In this document: piece by piece, positions 15,224 through 24,507 of the stretch
Position numbering within the stretch: position 1 is the first letter of the stretch
Layout of the letters: every line of letters starts with the position of its first letter
Assembly (NCBI RefSeq): GCF_007785815.1
Contig: NZ_VNIM01000040.1
Coordinates: 1-33,893 of the forward strand
DNA length: 33,893 nucleotides
Reading direction: 5' to 3'
DNA from: Alterirhizorhabdus solaris
Lineage (GTDB): Bacteria; Pseudomonadota; Alphaproteobacteria; Sphingomonadales; Sphingomonadaceae
Made by a program: the position numbers and the translations under genes
Notes under the pieces: model-generated
What the model was told of the DNA's origin: nothing
Databases searched by the model: none
Seen by the model: only the letters and a program-made list of their open reading frames with translations

Positions 15224-17077
15224 ATGGCAGACAGGTTCGATATCGTGGTCGTCGGTGGCGGCCATGCCGGCTGCGAGGCCGCCGCCGTTGCCGCACGAAG
15301 GGGCGCGCGGGTCGCCCTCGTCAGCATGCGACGCGACATGATCGGCGCGATTTCTTGCAATCCGGCGATGGGTGGCCTGGGCAGGGGCCACCTCGTTCGC
15401 GAAGTCGATGCGTGCGACGGGCTGATCGGCCTCGCCGCAGACGAGGCCGCGATCCATTACCGGATGCTCAATCGCAGCAAGGGTCCTGCGGTCCACGGTC
15501 CTCGCGTACAGGCGGATCGCAAGCGTTATCGCGCGGCGATCCACCATATGCTCGATGCGCAGGCAGGGCTGACGATCGTCGAGGGGGACGTGGCCACGCT
15601 TGCGATGGCAGGGCCACGACAGGTTGCCGGCATCGTGCTGGCGGATGGCCGGACGATCGGCGCGGACGCGGTGGTGCTGGCGACCGGCACCTTCCTCAAC
15701 GGCAAGCTGCATTTCGGCATGGAGGCGCAAGGCGGCGGACGTATCGGGGAGCCGGCCGCGGTGACGCTTGCCGGGCAGCTGCGCGCTCTGGGGCTTCCGT
15801 TGGCGCGGCTGAAGACCGGCACGCCGCCACGCCTCGATGGCCGCACGATCGATTGGGCGCGGCTGGATCGCCAGCCGTCCGATCCGGACGGCTGGACCAT
15901 GTCACCGCTGACCATGCGGCGGCACGCCCCCCAGCTCGCCTGCGCGATCACACGGACCAACGCTGCTACCCACGCGATCATCCGCGACGCGCTCGATCGG
16001 TCACCGCTCTACGCCGGGGTGATCGAAGGCACCGGGCCGCGTTATTGCCCGTCGATCGAGGACAAGGTCGTCCGCTTCGGCGATCGTGACGGGCATCAGG
16101 TGTTCCTCGAGCCCGAAGGGCTGGACGATGCGACCGTCTATCCCAACGGCCTCTCGACCTCCCTGCCGCAGGACGTGCAGCTGGCGCTGATCCGGTCGAT
16201 GGCGGGACTGGAGCGAGCCGAGATCGTCCAGCCCGGCTATGCGGTGGAGTACGACCATGTCGATCCCCGCGCGCTTGATGCCACGCTGGCTGTGCGCGAC
16301 GTGGCAGGGCTGTATCTCGCCGGCCAGATCAACGGGACGACGGGCTATGAGGAAGCAGCCGCCCAGGGGCTGGTCGCGGGGATGAACGCGGCAGCCTTTG
16401 CCCGCAATGCCTCACCCGTGATTTTCGATCGCGCGCAAAGCTATATCGGGGTGATGATCGACGATCTGGTGTTGCAGGGGGTGACCGAGCCATACCGTAT
16501 GCTGACCGCGCGCGCCGAGTTCCGCCTCCGGCTGCGGGCCGACAATGCCGGTGCCCGGCTCACCGCCTTCGCACGTGCAGCAGGTGCGATTGGTGCGGCA
16601 CGGCAAGCGCATTTCGAGGCGGATCAGGCGGTGGCACGCACCGTCACGAGTCTTCTCGAACGGCGGGTTTCGAGCGGGGAGCTGAAGGCCAACGGCGTCG
16701 CGATCGTCGATGACGGGGTGAGCCGGACATTGTTCGACTGGCTGCGCTTCCCGGCGGTCGATCTCGCGGCGCTCGTCTCCGTGACACCGGCGCTTGCCGC
16801 GCTTGACCGCCTGGTGGTCGACCGGATCATCACGGACGCGCATTATGCGCCCTACACCGAACGGCAGGATCGCGAGGTCGAGCGGATGCGGCTGGACGAG
16901 GGCGTGGCGATCCCGCCGTGGCTGGCCTATGGCCGCCTCGCCGGTCTTTCCACCGAGATGATCGAGCGGCTTACCGCTGCGGCGCCCGCGACGTTGGGGG
17001 CAGCCTCGCGCGTGCGTGGCGTGACGCCGGCGGCACTGGCGGCGATTCTCGTTCACAGCCGACGGGCCGCGGCGTGA
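15224..17077 (+). CDS. mnmG: tRNA uridine-5-carboxymethylaminomethyl modification enzyme MnmG
   Basis: A 617-residue FAD and NADH enzyme that, with MnmE, installs the carboxymethylaminomethyl or aminomethyl group on U34 of tRNA. The N-terminal FAD motif [13 protein letters not shown] (residues about 8-20) and [20 protein letters not shown] are characteristic, as are [17 protein letters not shown] and [16 protein letters not shown]. The C-terminal helical domain is full length. The start is ATG 15224; upstream sequence in the same frame overlaps mnmE and parS and is not family-like. The stop overlaps the rsmG start (GTGA at 17074-17077). Confidence 0.97.
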   Translation: MADRFDIVVVGGGHAGCEAAAVAARRGARVALVSMRRDMIGAISCNPAMGGLGRGHLVREVDACDGLIGLAADEAAIHYRMLNRSKGPAVHGPRVQADRKRYRAAIHHMLDAQAGLTIVEGDVATLAMAGPRQVAGIVLADGRTIGADAVVLATGTFLNGKLHFGMEAQGGGRIGEPAAVTLAGQLRALGLPLARLKTGTPPRLDGRTIDWARLDRQPSDPDGWTMSPLTMRRHAPQLACAITRTNAATHAIIRDALDRSPLYAGVIEGTGPRYCPSIEDKVVRFGDRDGHQVFLEPEGLDDATVYPNGLSTSLPQDVQLALIRSMAGLERAEIVQPGYAVEYDHVDPRALDATLAVRDVAGLYLAGQINGTTGYEEAAAQGLVAGMNAAAFARNASPVIFDRAQSYIGVMIDDLVLQGVTEPYRMLTARAEFRLRLRADNAGARLTAFARAAGAIGAARQAHFEADQAVARTVTSLLERRVSSGELKANGVAIVDDGVSRTLFDWLRFPAVDLAALVSVTPALAALDRLVVDRIITDAHYAPYTERQDREVERMRLDEGVAIPPWLAYGRLAGLSTEMIERLTAAAPATLGAASRVRGVTPAALAAILVHSRRAAA

Positions 17078-17718
17078 CGGAGGACGATGCCCGCCGCTGG
17101 ATCGCTGACCGTGTTCCACGTGAAACATTCGACTTGATCGAGCAATTCGTTGCGTTGGTGGTGGCGGAGGCGGGGCAGCAGAACCTGATCTCGGCCGCGA
17201 CGATCGAAACGATCTGGAACCGTCACGTCGTCGACTCGGCGCAGTTGCTCGATCTCGCGCCCCCCGCCGGACGCTGGATCGATCTCGGGGCCGGCGCGGG
17301 TTTTCCCGGCATGGTCGTCGGCCTCGTCGGTCGACATCAGGTTTCGCTCGCCGAGTCGCGCGCGAAGCGGATCGCCTTCTTGCGCGAGGCGATCGACACC
17401 TCGGGGATGGGCGATCGCATCGACGTGCTCCCCGGCCGGATAGAGATGCTGCCCGCCGAGCCGTTCGACGTCATCTCCGCCCGCGCCTTCGCACCGCTCG
17501 ACCGGCTGTTCTCCTCCGCGCTGCACCTCTCCAGCCGCCGCACCCGCTGGGTCCTGCCGAAGGGTCGCGGCGCTCAGGCCGAACTGGATGCGGTGCGCGG
17601 ATCGTGGCAGGGTGACTTCTCGATCGTGCCGAGCATCACGGATGCCGATGCCGCGATCATCGTGGCCGAGAATGTCCGTCCGGCAGTCGGCCATCGCAAG
17701 ACAGGGAGCAGACGGTGA
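17074..17718 (+). CDS. rsmG: 16S rRNA (guanine-527-N7) methyltransferase
   Basis: A 214-residue SAM-dependent methyltransferase that modifies G527 of 16S rRNA. The SAM loop [12 protein letters not shown] and the family segments [23 protein letters not shown] and [13 protein letters not shown] are present. The start is GTG at 17074, overlapping the mnmG stop by four bases. A parS-like palindrome lies inside the coding sequence at 17112-17127 and encodes residues VPRET. The stop overlaps the parA start in the same GTGA arrangement. Long upstream extensions of the frame lie inside mnmG and are not supported. Confidence 0.95.
   Translation: MTEDDARRWIADRVPRETFDLIEQFVALVVAEAGQQNLISAATIETIWNRHVVDSAQLLDLAPPAGRWIDLGAGAGFPGMVVGLVGRHQVSLAESRAKRIAFLREAIDTSGMGDRIDVLPGRIEMLPAEPFDVISARAFAPLDRLFSSALHLSSRRTRWVLPKGRGAQAELDAVRGSWQGDFSIVPSITDADAAIIVAENVRPAVGHRKTGSRR
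17112..17127. other. parS: parS centromere site 2, inside rsmG
   Basis: TGTTCCACGTGAAACA matches the parS consensus TGTTCCACGTGGAACA in 15 of 16 positions and the Bacillus-type TGTTTCACGTGAAACA in 15 of 16. It lies within the 5' part of rsmG, so its bases are also constrained by coding. Confidence 0.85.
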
Positions 17719-18497
17719 TCCGGATTGCGGTTGCAAACCAGAAGGGCGGTGTCGGCAAGACGACCACCGCGATCAACGTCGCCACCGCACTCGCCGCCAG
17801 TGGATGGCGCGTGCTGCTGATCGACTTCGATCCGCAAGGCAATGCCTCGACCGGGCTGGGCGTGGATCGCGGTCAGCGCGAATGGTCCAGCTACGAGGTG
17901 TTGACCGGGCAGTCGACCATCGTCGAGGCGGCCGTGCCCTCGCGGGTGCCTCGCCTCGATCTGGTGCCGGCGACGGAAGACCTTTCCGGCGCGGAGATCG
18001 AACTGATCGATATCGAGCAGCGGACGCACCGGCTGGCGAACGCGCTGGATGCCGTGCCGGCCGGCAAGTGGGACGTGTGCCTGATCGATTGCCCGCCGTC
18101 GCTCGGGCTGCTGACGATCAACGCGCTGGTCGCCGCACGATCGTTGCTGGTGCCGCTGCAGTGCGAGTTCTTCGCGCTGGAGGGGTTGAGTCAGCTGCTC
18201 ACCACGATCGAGCGGGTACGGGCGCGGTTCAACAGCCATCTGTCGATCCTGGGCGTGGCGTTGACGATGTACGATCGCCGCAACCGCCTTTCCGAGCAGG
18301 TCGCGCAGGACGTGCGCGCCTGCCTCGGCGACGTGGTGTTCGAAACGGTGATCCCGCGCAACGTGCGGCTCTCCGAGGCGCCGAGCCACGGATTGCCCGC
18401 GCTGATCTACGATCATCGCTGCTCCGGCTCCGAGGCGTATATCGCGCTGGCGCGGGAGTTGATCGGGCGATTGCCCGACATGGCGCGCGCGGCGTGA
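17715..18497 (+). CDS. parA: Chromosome partitioning ATPase ParA
   Basis: A 260-residue P-loop ATPase that moves the ParB-parS complex during chromosome segregation. The deviant Walker A motif KGGVGKTT is at residues 10-17, followed by LLIDFDPQGNAST (Walker A') and CLIDCPPSLGLLT (Walker B). The start is GTG at 17715, overlapping the rsmG stop; the stop overlaps the parB start (GTGA at 18494-18497). The N terminus is short and lacks the extra DNA-binding domain of plasmid ParA types, as expected for a chromosomal Soj/ParA. It is in the same unit as rsmG and parB. Confidence 0.97.
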   Translation: MIRIAVANQKGGVGKTTTAINVATALAASGWRVLLIDFDPQGNASTGLGVDRGQREWSSYEVLTGQSTIVEAAVPSRVPRLDLVPATEDLSGAEIELIDIEQRTHRLANALDAVPAGKWDVCLIDCPPSLGLLTINALVAARSLLVPLQCEFFALEGLSQLLTTIERVRARFNSHLSILGVALTMYDRRNRLSEQVAQDVRACLGDVVFETVIPRNVRLSEAPSHGLPALIYDHRCSGSEAYIALARELIGRLPDMARAA

Positions 18498-19396
18498 GCG
18501 AGCCGACACGCAGGAAGCCGTCCGGGCTGGGGCGTGGCCTGTCCGCGCTGCTGGGCGACACCGCCCGCGAGCAGCCTGTCGCCGGGGATGCGCAGCGATC
18601 GACGGGGGTACAGTTGCTGCCGGTCGCGGCGATCCGGCCGCACCCCGGCCAGCCGCGCCGCCACTTCGACGAAGACGCGCTGGACGATCTGGCGGCCTCC
18701 ATCGGCGCGCGCGGCCTGATCCAGCCGATCGTCGTGCGGCCGCAGGGTGAGGGCTGGCAAATCGTCGCGGGCGAGCGCCGCTGGCGTGCTGCCCAGCGCG
18801 CGCGTCTGCACGAAGTGCCGGTGATCGTCCGAGAGTTCACCGATGCGGAAACACTCGAAGTGGCGCTGGTCGAGAATATCCAGCGTGAGGACCTGAACGC
18901 AATCGAGGAGGCTGAGGCGTACAAGCGCCTCGCCGACGATTTCGGGCACACACAAGAGGCGCTCGGCCGGCTGGTCAACAAGTCCCGCAGTCACATCGCG
19001 AATCTGCTGCGATTGCTCGACCTGCCGGTGCCGGTGCGGACGGCGGTGGCCGAGGGTGCGCTTTCGATGGGCCATGCGCGGGCCCTGATTACTGCCAACG
19101 ATCCCGAAGCACTGTCGCGCGAGGTCATCCGGCGTGGTCTGTCGGTGCGGGAAACCGAGCAGATGGCGCGTGCCGCCAGACCGCATGGCGGCGGCGGCTC
19201 GGGTGGCTCAGGGCAGGGTGCCGCGTCCGGGGGCGGCAATGCGGACATCGAGGCACTCGAACGTCAGCTTGGCGACATGATCGGCGTGAAGGTAAGGATC
19301 GTCGATGGCGGGGACGGCGGTACGGTCACGTTGCATTATGCCTCGCTCGACCAGCTCGATATGATCTGCCAGCGGTTGAGTGGCGAGCCGATCTGA
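18494..19396 (+). CDS. parB: Chromosome partitioning protein ParB
   Basis: A 300-residue ParB/Spo0J family protein: a CTP-dependent clamp that loads at parS. The N-terminal RKPSGLGRGLSALLGD is the ParA-interacting tail, the CTP-binding core has IVAGERRWRAAQRA (the GERRxRA box) and VALVENIQREDLNAIEEA, and the helix-turn-helix that recognises parS follows (GHTQEALGRLVNKSRSHIANLLRLL). A glycine- and serine-rich linker (about 235-255) leads to the dimerising C-terminal domain. The start is GTG at 18494. A parS site lies four bases after the stop codon. Confidence 0.97.
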   Translation: MSEPTRRKPSGLGRGLSALLGDTAREQPVAGDAQRSTGVQLLPVAAIRPHPGQPRRHFDEDALDDLAASIGARGLIQPIVVRPQGEGWQIVAGERRWRAAQRARLHEVPVIVREFTDAETLEVALVENIQREDLNAIEEAEAYKRLADDFGHTQEALGRLVNKSRSHIANLLRLLDLPVPVRTAVAEGALSMGHARALITANDPEALSREVIRRGLSVRETEQMARAARPHGGGGSGGSGQGAASGGGNADIEALERQLGDMIGVKVRIVDGGDGGTVTLHYASLDQLDMICQRLSGEPI

Positions 19397-19399
19397 CAC

Positions 19400-19415
19400 T
19401 GTTCCACGTGGAACG
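19400..19415. other. parS: parS centromere site 3, after parB
   Basis: TGTTCCACGTGGAACG matches the consensus TGTTCCACGTGGAACA in 15 of 16 positions, with a perfect 14-base palindrome at its core. It sits just after parB, before the converging Lrp-type gene. Confidence 0.88.
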
Positions 19416-19446
19416 TCGCGGCGCGGCCCAATCGGCTAATCGGCCT

Positions 19447-19917
19447 TCAGGCACCACGATCCTTGACCGTCTCCATCGCGACGAAGGTGGAGGTGCTGGC
19501 GACATGGGGCAGGCTTGAGATCTTCTCCCCCAGCACCAGGCGGTAGCGGCGGATGTCGGCCGTGCGGACTTTCAGCAGATAGTCGAAGCTGCTCGCGATC
19601 ATGTGGCATTCCTCGACCTCGACGACCCGCCGGACCGCGGCGTTGAACTCCCCCAGCGCTTTCTCGCGGGTGTCGGACAGCTTGACCTCGGCGAAGGCGA
19701 CATGGTCGAGGCCCAGTCTCGCCGGATCGACCGTGGCGCGAAAGCCGCGGATCACCCCCGTATCCACCAACCTGCGCAGGCGAACCTGACAGGGGGTCTT
19801 CGACAACCCGACCTGTCCGGAAAGGTCGGTCATCGTCATCCGCCCATCCGCGATCAGGGCCGCGATGATCTTCCGGTCGAAATCGTCCAGATCGCCTGAA
19901 ATGGGGCCATGCTCCAT
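19447..19917 (-). CDS. Lrp/AsnC family regulator, probable proline-use regulator
   Basis: A 156-residue feast/famine regulator. The N-terminal helix-turn-helix (residues about 15-60: DRKIIAALIADGRMTMTDLSGQVGLSKTP) precedes the RAM ligand domain (FAEVKLSDTREKALGEF, VEECHMIASSFDYLLKVRTAD). It is transcribed divergently from putA with 98 bases between the two. Lrp-type PutR proteins activate putA in response to proline in Agrobacterium and Rhodobacter, which makes the same role likely here, but the effector is not shown by the sequence. The start ATG is 19915-19917. Confidence 0.88.
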   Translation of the reverse strand: MEHGPISGDLDDFDRKIIAALIADGRMTMTDLSGQVGLSKTPCQVRLRRLVDTGVIRGFRATVDPARLGLDHVAFAEVKLSDTREKALGEFNAAVRRVVEVEECHMIASSFDYLLKVRTADIRRYRLVLGEKISSLPHVASTSTFVAMETVKDRGA

Positions 19918-20015
19918 GCATTCCGCCCGCCAGGGGCAGGCATTGAGGTCGATAGGTCCACAGCATGATCGCGATATGGTCGGATTGAAAGCCGCTTTGC
20001 GATTATCATGGTCTT
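19918..20015. promoter_or_regulatory. Divergent promoter region between the Lrp regulator and putA
   Basis: This 98-base gap must hold both promoters and probably the regulator's operator. Two related blocks, GCGATATGGTC and GCGATTATCATGGTC, occur in direct orientation near the putA side and are candidate binding sites. No strong ribosome-binding site is seen before putA; a three-codon frame (ATG at 20008) ends on its start codon. Confidence 0.5.
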
Positions 20016-23000
20016 ATGACCCGCCCCGCTCCCTTCGCAGATTTCGCCCCCGCCATTCGGCCCCGCACGCCGCTCCGCGAGGCGATCACCGTCGCCTGTC
20101 GCCGTGACGAGGCTGAATGCCTGCGACCGCTGCTGACGGCCGCGACCCTCGAACCGGGGATGCGGGATGCGGTGCGGGAGACGGCGCGACGCCTCGTCCT
20201 ACGGCTGCGCGCGACGGCGAAGGGTACGGGCGTCGAGGGGCTGGTGCAGGAATATTCGCTGTCGAGCGACGAAGGCGTGGCGCTGATGTGCCTTGCCGAA
20301 GCACTGTTGCGGATCCCCGACCATGCCACCCGCGACGCGCTGATCCGCGACAAGATCGCCGAAGGTGACTGGAGCGCGCATCTGGGCGGCGGGCGTTCGC
20401 TGTTCGTCAACGCCGCGACCTGGGGGCTGGTGGTGACGGGCCGTCTGGTCGGCAGCGTCGACGACCGGGGGCTGGGCGCCGCGCTCACCCGGCTGGTCGC
20501 GCGTGCGGGCGAGCCGGTGATCCGGCGGGGCGTGGATCTCGCCATGCGGATGATGGGCGAGCAGTTTGTCACCGGCGAGACGATCGGTGAGGCGCTGAAG
20601 CGCGCACGCACGATGGAGGCGAAGGGCTTCCGTTACAGCTACGACATGCTGGGCGAGGCGGCGACTACGGCGGCAGATGCTGCGCGCTATTACCGGGACT
20701 ATGAGGCTGCGATTCATGCCATCGGCAAGGCATCCAGCGGGCGCGGCGTGCAGGACGGGCCGGGTATATCGATCAAGCTCTCCGCGCTCCATTCGCGCTA
20801 TGGCCGGGCGCAGGCCGGGCGGGTGATGGGCGAGCTGCTGCCCGATGTGCGTCGGCTCGCGCTGCTGGCGCGACAGTATGACATCGGCCTCAACATCGAC
20901 GCCGAGGAAGCCGACCGGCTGGAACTGTCGCTCGACCTGCTGGAAAGCCTCGCGCTCGATCCGGCGCTGGCCGGGTGGAACGGGCTCGGCTTCGTGGTGC
21001 AGGGGTACGGCAAGCGGTGTCCGTTCGTGATCGACTGGATCGTGGACCTCGCGCGGCGGGCGGGGCGGCGGATCATGGTGCGGCTGGTGAAGGGCGCCTA
21101 TTGGGACGCGGAGATCAAGCGCGCGCAGGTGGACGGGCTGGCCGATTTCCCGGTGTACACGCGCAAGGTCCACACCGACGTCGCCTATATCGCCTGTGCC
21201 CGCCGGCTGCTGGCGGCGCCAGACGCGGTGTTTCCGCAATTCGCGACCCACAATGCGCAGACGCTGGCGACCATCCACCACCTCGCCGGCCCGAATTTTA
21301 CTCCCGGCCAGTATGAGTTCCAGTGCCTGCACGGCATGGGCGAGCCGCTGTATGCGCAGGTCGTCGGCAGGGGCGGGCTGGACCGGCCGTGCCGCATCTA
21401 TGCGCCGGTCGGCACGCACGAGACTCTGCTGGCGTATCTGGTGCGGCGCCTGCTGGAGAACGGCGCGAACTCCTCGTTCGTGAACCGCATCGCCGATCCG
21501 GCGGTGCCGATCGAGACGCTGATCGCCGATCCGGTGGAGGAGGTGCGCGCCATGCCCCGGCCCGGCGCGCGCCATGACGGGATCGCGCTGCCCGCCGATC
21601 TCTACCCGGACCGCCGCAACTCGGCCGGCCTCGATCTGAGCGACGAGGCCGTGCTGGCCGCGCTGGCACACGCCCTCCGGAAAAGCGCTGCCATCGAGTG
21701 GCAGGCGGCACCGCTGGTGACGGGCCTGCAGGCGGAGCGGGAGGGTAGCCTCGTCGTCAATCCCGCCGACCACGAGGATGTCGTCGGCCGGGTCGCCACG
21801 TCGCTGGAGAGCGATGCGGCACAGGCCGCGCGCGCCGCCGCGCAGGCAGCAGACGCATGGGCGACGACGCCGGTGGCCGAACGCGCGGCCTGCCTGGAAC
21901 GGGCGGCCGACGCGATGCAGGCGCGCATGCCGATCCTTCTCGGGCTGATCGTGCGGGAGGCGGGCAAGTCCCTGCCCAATGCGATCGCCGAGGTACGCGA
22001 GGCGATCGACTTCCTGCGCTATTATGCGGCGCAGGCCCGCGAGCCGATTGGCCCGGCGCAGGTGCCGCTGGGGCCGGTCGTCTGCATCAGCCCGTGGAAT
22101 TTCCCGCTCGCCATCTTCACCGGCCAGGTCGCCGCCGCGCTGGTCGCCGGCAATCCGGTGCTGGCCAAGCCCGCCGAGGAGACGCCGCTGACCGCCGCCG
22201 AGGCCGTACGCCTGTTGCATGCGGCGGGCGTGCCGGCGCAGGTGCTCCAGTTCGTGCCCGGCGACGGCACAATCGGCGCGGCGCTGGTCGCGGCGGCGGA
22301 GACGGCGGGCGTCGTGTTCACCGGATCGACCGAGGTCGCGCGGCTGATCCAGCGCCAGCTCGCCACGCGCCTGTCCCCCGCCGGCAGGCCGATCCCGCTG
22401 CTCGCGGAGACGGGCGGGCAGAATGCGATGATCGTCGATTCATCGGCGCTGGCGGAACAGGTGGTGGCCGATGTCATCGCCTCCGCCTTCGACAGCGCCG
22501 GCCAGCGCTGTTCGGCGCTGCGCGTGCTGTGCCTGCAGGAGGAGATCGCCGACCGGACGCTGGCGATGCTGCGCGGTGCGCTGCGGGAACTGCAGATCGG
22601 CCGCACCGATGCGCTGGCCGTGGATATCGGCCCGGTCATCTCCGTCGAGGCGCAGGCGGGCATCGCGGCGCATATCCAGGCGATGCGGGAAAGCGGCCAC
22701 CGGATCGAGCAGCAGCGCCTGCCGGACGCCGCCGCGAACGGCACGTTCATCGCCCCGACGATCATCGAGATCGGTCACCTGTCGGACCTCGACCACGAGG
22801 TGTTCGGGCCGGTGCTCCACGTGGTGCGCTATCGCCGGGAGGGGCTGGATGCCCTGATCGATGCGATCAACGACAGCGGTTACGGCCTGACCTTCGGCCT
22901 GCACACCCGGCTCGATACGATGGTCGCCCACGTCACGGGGCGGGTGAAGGCGGGCAACCTCTATGTGAACCGCAACGTCATCGGCGCGGTCGTGGGGGTG

Positions 23001-23642
23001 CAGCCGTTCGGTGGGCGTGGCTTGTCCGGCACGGGGCCGAAGGCGGGAGGCCCGCTCTATCTCGGCCGGCTTGTCGAGACCCCGTCCGGTTTCACGGGGC
23101 GGGGCCGGTGGGCGGACGAGGCGTTGCGCGACTTCATCGACTGGCTCGAGGGGCAGGGAGACACCGGCGCGGCCGCGACGGCGCGGCTCCACGCGGCGGC
23201 CTCGCCGCTGGGCCATGCCGCCGTGCTGGCCGGGCCGGTCGGCGAACGCAATGTCTATGCGCTGCATCCACGCGGACGCGCATGGCTTTGGCCGACCACG
23301 GCCGACGGCCTGTTCGAGCAGATCGCAGCGGTTCTCGCGACCGGCAACAGCGCCCGGATAGAGGGCATGGCCCTGCCCGCAGAGTTGCCCGCCAGCGTGA
23401 TCGCCGCGCTGTCCCCGTCGGCCGATACGCCGTGCACCTTCGCGCTGGTGGAGGGGGATGCGGCGCACGTCGCGGCGGTGGTGGAGGCGGTTGCGGGGCT
23501 GCCCGGCCCGATCCTCCCCGTGCATGCCGCCGATCCGGCACAATCGCTGGCCTATCCGCCGCAATGGCTGCTGGAGGAGGTATCGACCTCGATCAACACG
23601 ACGGCGGCGGGCGGCAACGCCAGCCTGATGATGCTGGGCTAG
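20016..23642 (+). CDS. putA: Bifunctional proline dehydrogenase / P5C dehydrogenase PutA
   Basis: A 1208-residue bifunctional enzyme that oxidises proline to glutamate in two steps. The proline dehydrogenase barrel occupies about residues 180-500 and carries VRLVKGAYWDAEIKRAQ and RRLLENGANSSFVNRIAD. The aldehyde dehydrogenase half (about 560-990) has ISPWNFPLAIFTGQ, catalytic Glu798 in LAETGGQ and catalytic Cys832 in GQRCSALR. A C-terminal domain of about 200 residues follows, as in longer PutA types. The E. coli-type N-terminal ribbon-helix-helix DNA-binding domain is absent, so this PutA should not repress its own gene; the adjacent Lrp-type protein probably controls it. Confidence 0.96.
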   Translation: MTRPAPFADFAPAIRPRTPLREAITVACRRDEAECLRPLLTAATLEPGMRDAVRETARRLVLRLRATAKGTGVEGLVQEYSLSSDEGVALMCLAEALLRIPDHATRDALIRDKIAEGDWSAHLGGGRSLFVNAATWGLVVTGRLVGSVDDRGLGAALTRLVARAGEPVIRRGVDLAMRMMGEQFVTGETIGEALKRARTMEAKGFRYSYDMLGEAATTAADAARYYRDYEAAIHAIGKASSGRGVQDGPGISIKLSALHSRYGRAQAGRVMGELLPDVRRLALLARQYDIGLNIDAEEADRLELSLDLLESLALDPALAGWNGLGFVVQGYGKRCPFVIDWIVDLARRAGRRIMVRLVKGAYWDAEIKRAQVDGLADFPVYTRKVHTDVAYIACARRLLAAPDAVFPQFATHNAQTLATIHHLAGPNFTPGQYEFQCLHGMGEPLYAQVVGRGGLDRPCRIYAPVGTHETLLAYLVRRLLENGANSSFVNRIADPAVPIETLIADPVEEVRAMPRPGARHDGIALPADLYPDRRNSAGLDLSDEAVLAALAHALRKSAAIEWQAAPLVTGLQAEREGSLVVNPADHEDVVGRVATSLESDAAQAARAAAQAADAWATTPVAERAACLERAADAMQARMPILLGLIVREAGKSLPNAIAEVREAIDFLRYYAAQAREPIGPAQVPLGPVVCISPWNFPLAIFTGQVAAALVAGNPVLAKPAEETPLTAAEAVRLLHAAGVPAQVLQFVPGDGTIGAALVAAAETAGVVFTGSTEVARLIQRQLATRLSPAGRPIPLLAETGGQNAMIVDSSALAEQVVADVIASAFDSAGQRCSALRVLCLQEEIADRTLAMLRGALRELQIGRTDALAVDIGPVISVEAQAGIAAHIQAMRESGHRIEQQRLPDAAANGTFIAPTIIEIGHLSDLDHEVFGPVLHVVRYRREGLDALIDAINDSGYGLTFGLHTRLDTMVAHVTGRVKAGNLYVNRNVIGAVVGVQPFGGRGLSGTGPKAGGPLYLGRLVETPSGFTGRGRWADEALRDFIDWLEGQGDTGAAATARLHAAASPLGHAAVLAGPVGERNVYALHPRGRAWLWPTTADGLFEQIAAVLATGNSARIEGMALPAELPASVIAALSPSADTPCTFALVEGDAAHVAAVVEAVAGLPGPILPVHAADPAQSLAYPPQWLLEEVSTSINTTAAGGNASLMMLG

Positions 23643-23658
23643 CCGGCGGCGGGCGGCG

Positions 23659-24507
23659 TCACTCGAACAGTTTCCACCCGCCCTCGTCGTCGCGCGTCCA
23701 CCCGCTCGATGCCCAGGTGCCGCCATCCACGGGAATCGTCACGCCGGTGACGTAGGCCGCCATCGCCGAGGCGAGGAACACGGCGGCGCCCGCGCAATCG
23801 TCGAGGTTGCCGGCGCGGCCGAGCGGGATATAGCGCGCCTGTGCCCCCTTGCCCGCCTCGCTCAGGATGGCGGGGGCGAACCGCGCCATATGCTCGGTCG
23901 GCACGAGATCGGGGGCGATGGTGTTGACCCGGATGCCATGCTCCGCCAGTTCCAGCGCGGCGGAGCGGGTGAAGTTGAGCATCCCCGCCTTGCACGCGGC
24001 ATATACCGAGTAACCGGGCGCGGCGCGCGACCCCTCGATGCTGGCGATGTTGACGATCGAGCCGCCCCGGCCACCCGCTACCATCGCCTTTGCCGCCGCC
24101 TGCGTGGTGGCGACGAGATTCTTCAGGTTGATGTCGATCTGCCGGTCGACGTGGCGGTCGGTCATCTCCAGCAGGTTGATCGGGCGGGTGCCGGCGGCAT
24201 TGTTGACGAGGATATCGACGCGGCCGAGCTCGGCGGCGACGCGCGCCACGGCGGCGCGCACCGCATCGCGGTCCATCACGTCGGCGACGATCGGCAGCGC
24301 GCGTTGGCCCCTGGCGCGTACCAGCGCCGCCACCCGGTCGGCGGCGTCGCCGTCGATGTCGACGATCGCCACGTCGGCGCCGAACTCGGCCAGCCCGAGC
24401 GCGATGCCGCGGCCGATGCCGCCGCCACCGCCGGTGACGATCGCGACCTGCCCGGTCAGCAGGATCGCGTCGCGGGTCAGCATCGTGCGGGCGATGTCGT
24501 CGGTCAT
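23659..24507 (-). CDS. SDR family oxidoreductase
   Basis: A 282-residue short-chain dehydrogenase/reductase. The coenzyme motif TGGGGGIGRG follows GQVAIV near the N terminus, with DIDGD after strand 2 suggesting NAD preference, and NNAAG is conserved. The catalytic YAACK (Tyr and Lys of YxxxK) and an upstream serine in NIASIEGS are present. After the SDR core the C terminus has a longer aromatic tail (GTWASSGWTRDDEGGWKLFE). ATG 24505-24507 is preceded by GAGAGG. It converges on putA (16-base gap) and diverges from the nitroreductase. In this context it could oxidise an alcohol made by one of the P450s. Confidence 0.88.
   Translation of the reverse strand: MTDDIARTMLTRDAILLTGQVAIVTGGGGGIGRGIALGLAEFGADVAIVDIDGDAADRVAALVRARGQRALPIVADVMDRDAVRAAVARVAAELGRVDILVNNAAGTRPINLLEMTDRHVDRQIDINLKNLVATTQAAAKAMVAGGRGGSIVNIASIEGSRAAPGYSVYAACKAGMLNFTRSAALELAEHGIRVNTIAPDLVPTEHMARFAPAILSEAGKGAQARYIPLGRAGNLDDCAGAAVFLASAMAAYVTGVTIPVDGGTWASSGWTRDDEGGWKLFE

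Noticed and set aside
20199-22220. 673-codon frame antisense to putA
   Set aside because: It is a long open frame caused by high GC content; composition is Arg/His/Gln-heavy and no domain is seen, while the sense strand encodes full PutA motifs.
22813-22824. CTCCACGTGGTG in putA as a fourth parS
   Set aside because: Only the inner bases match; the outer arms of the palindrome are lost, so it is a chance CACGTG-containing sequence in coding DNA.
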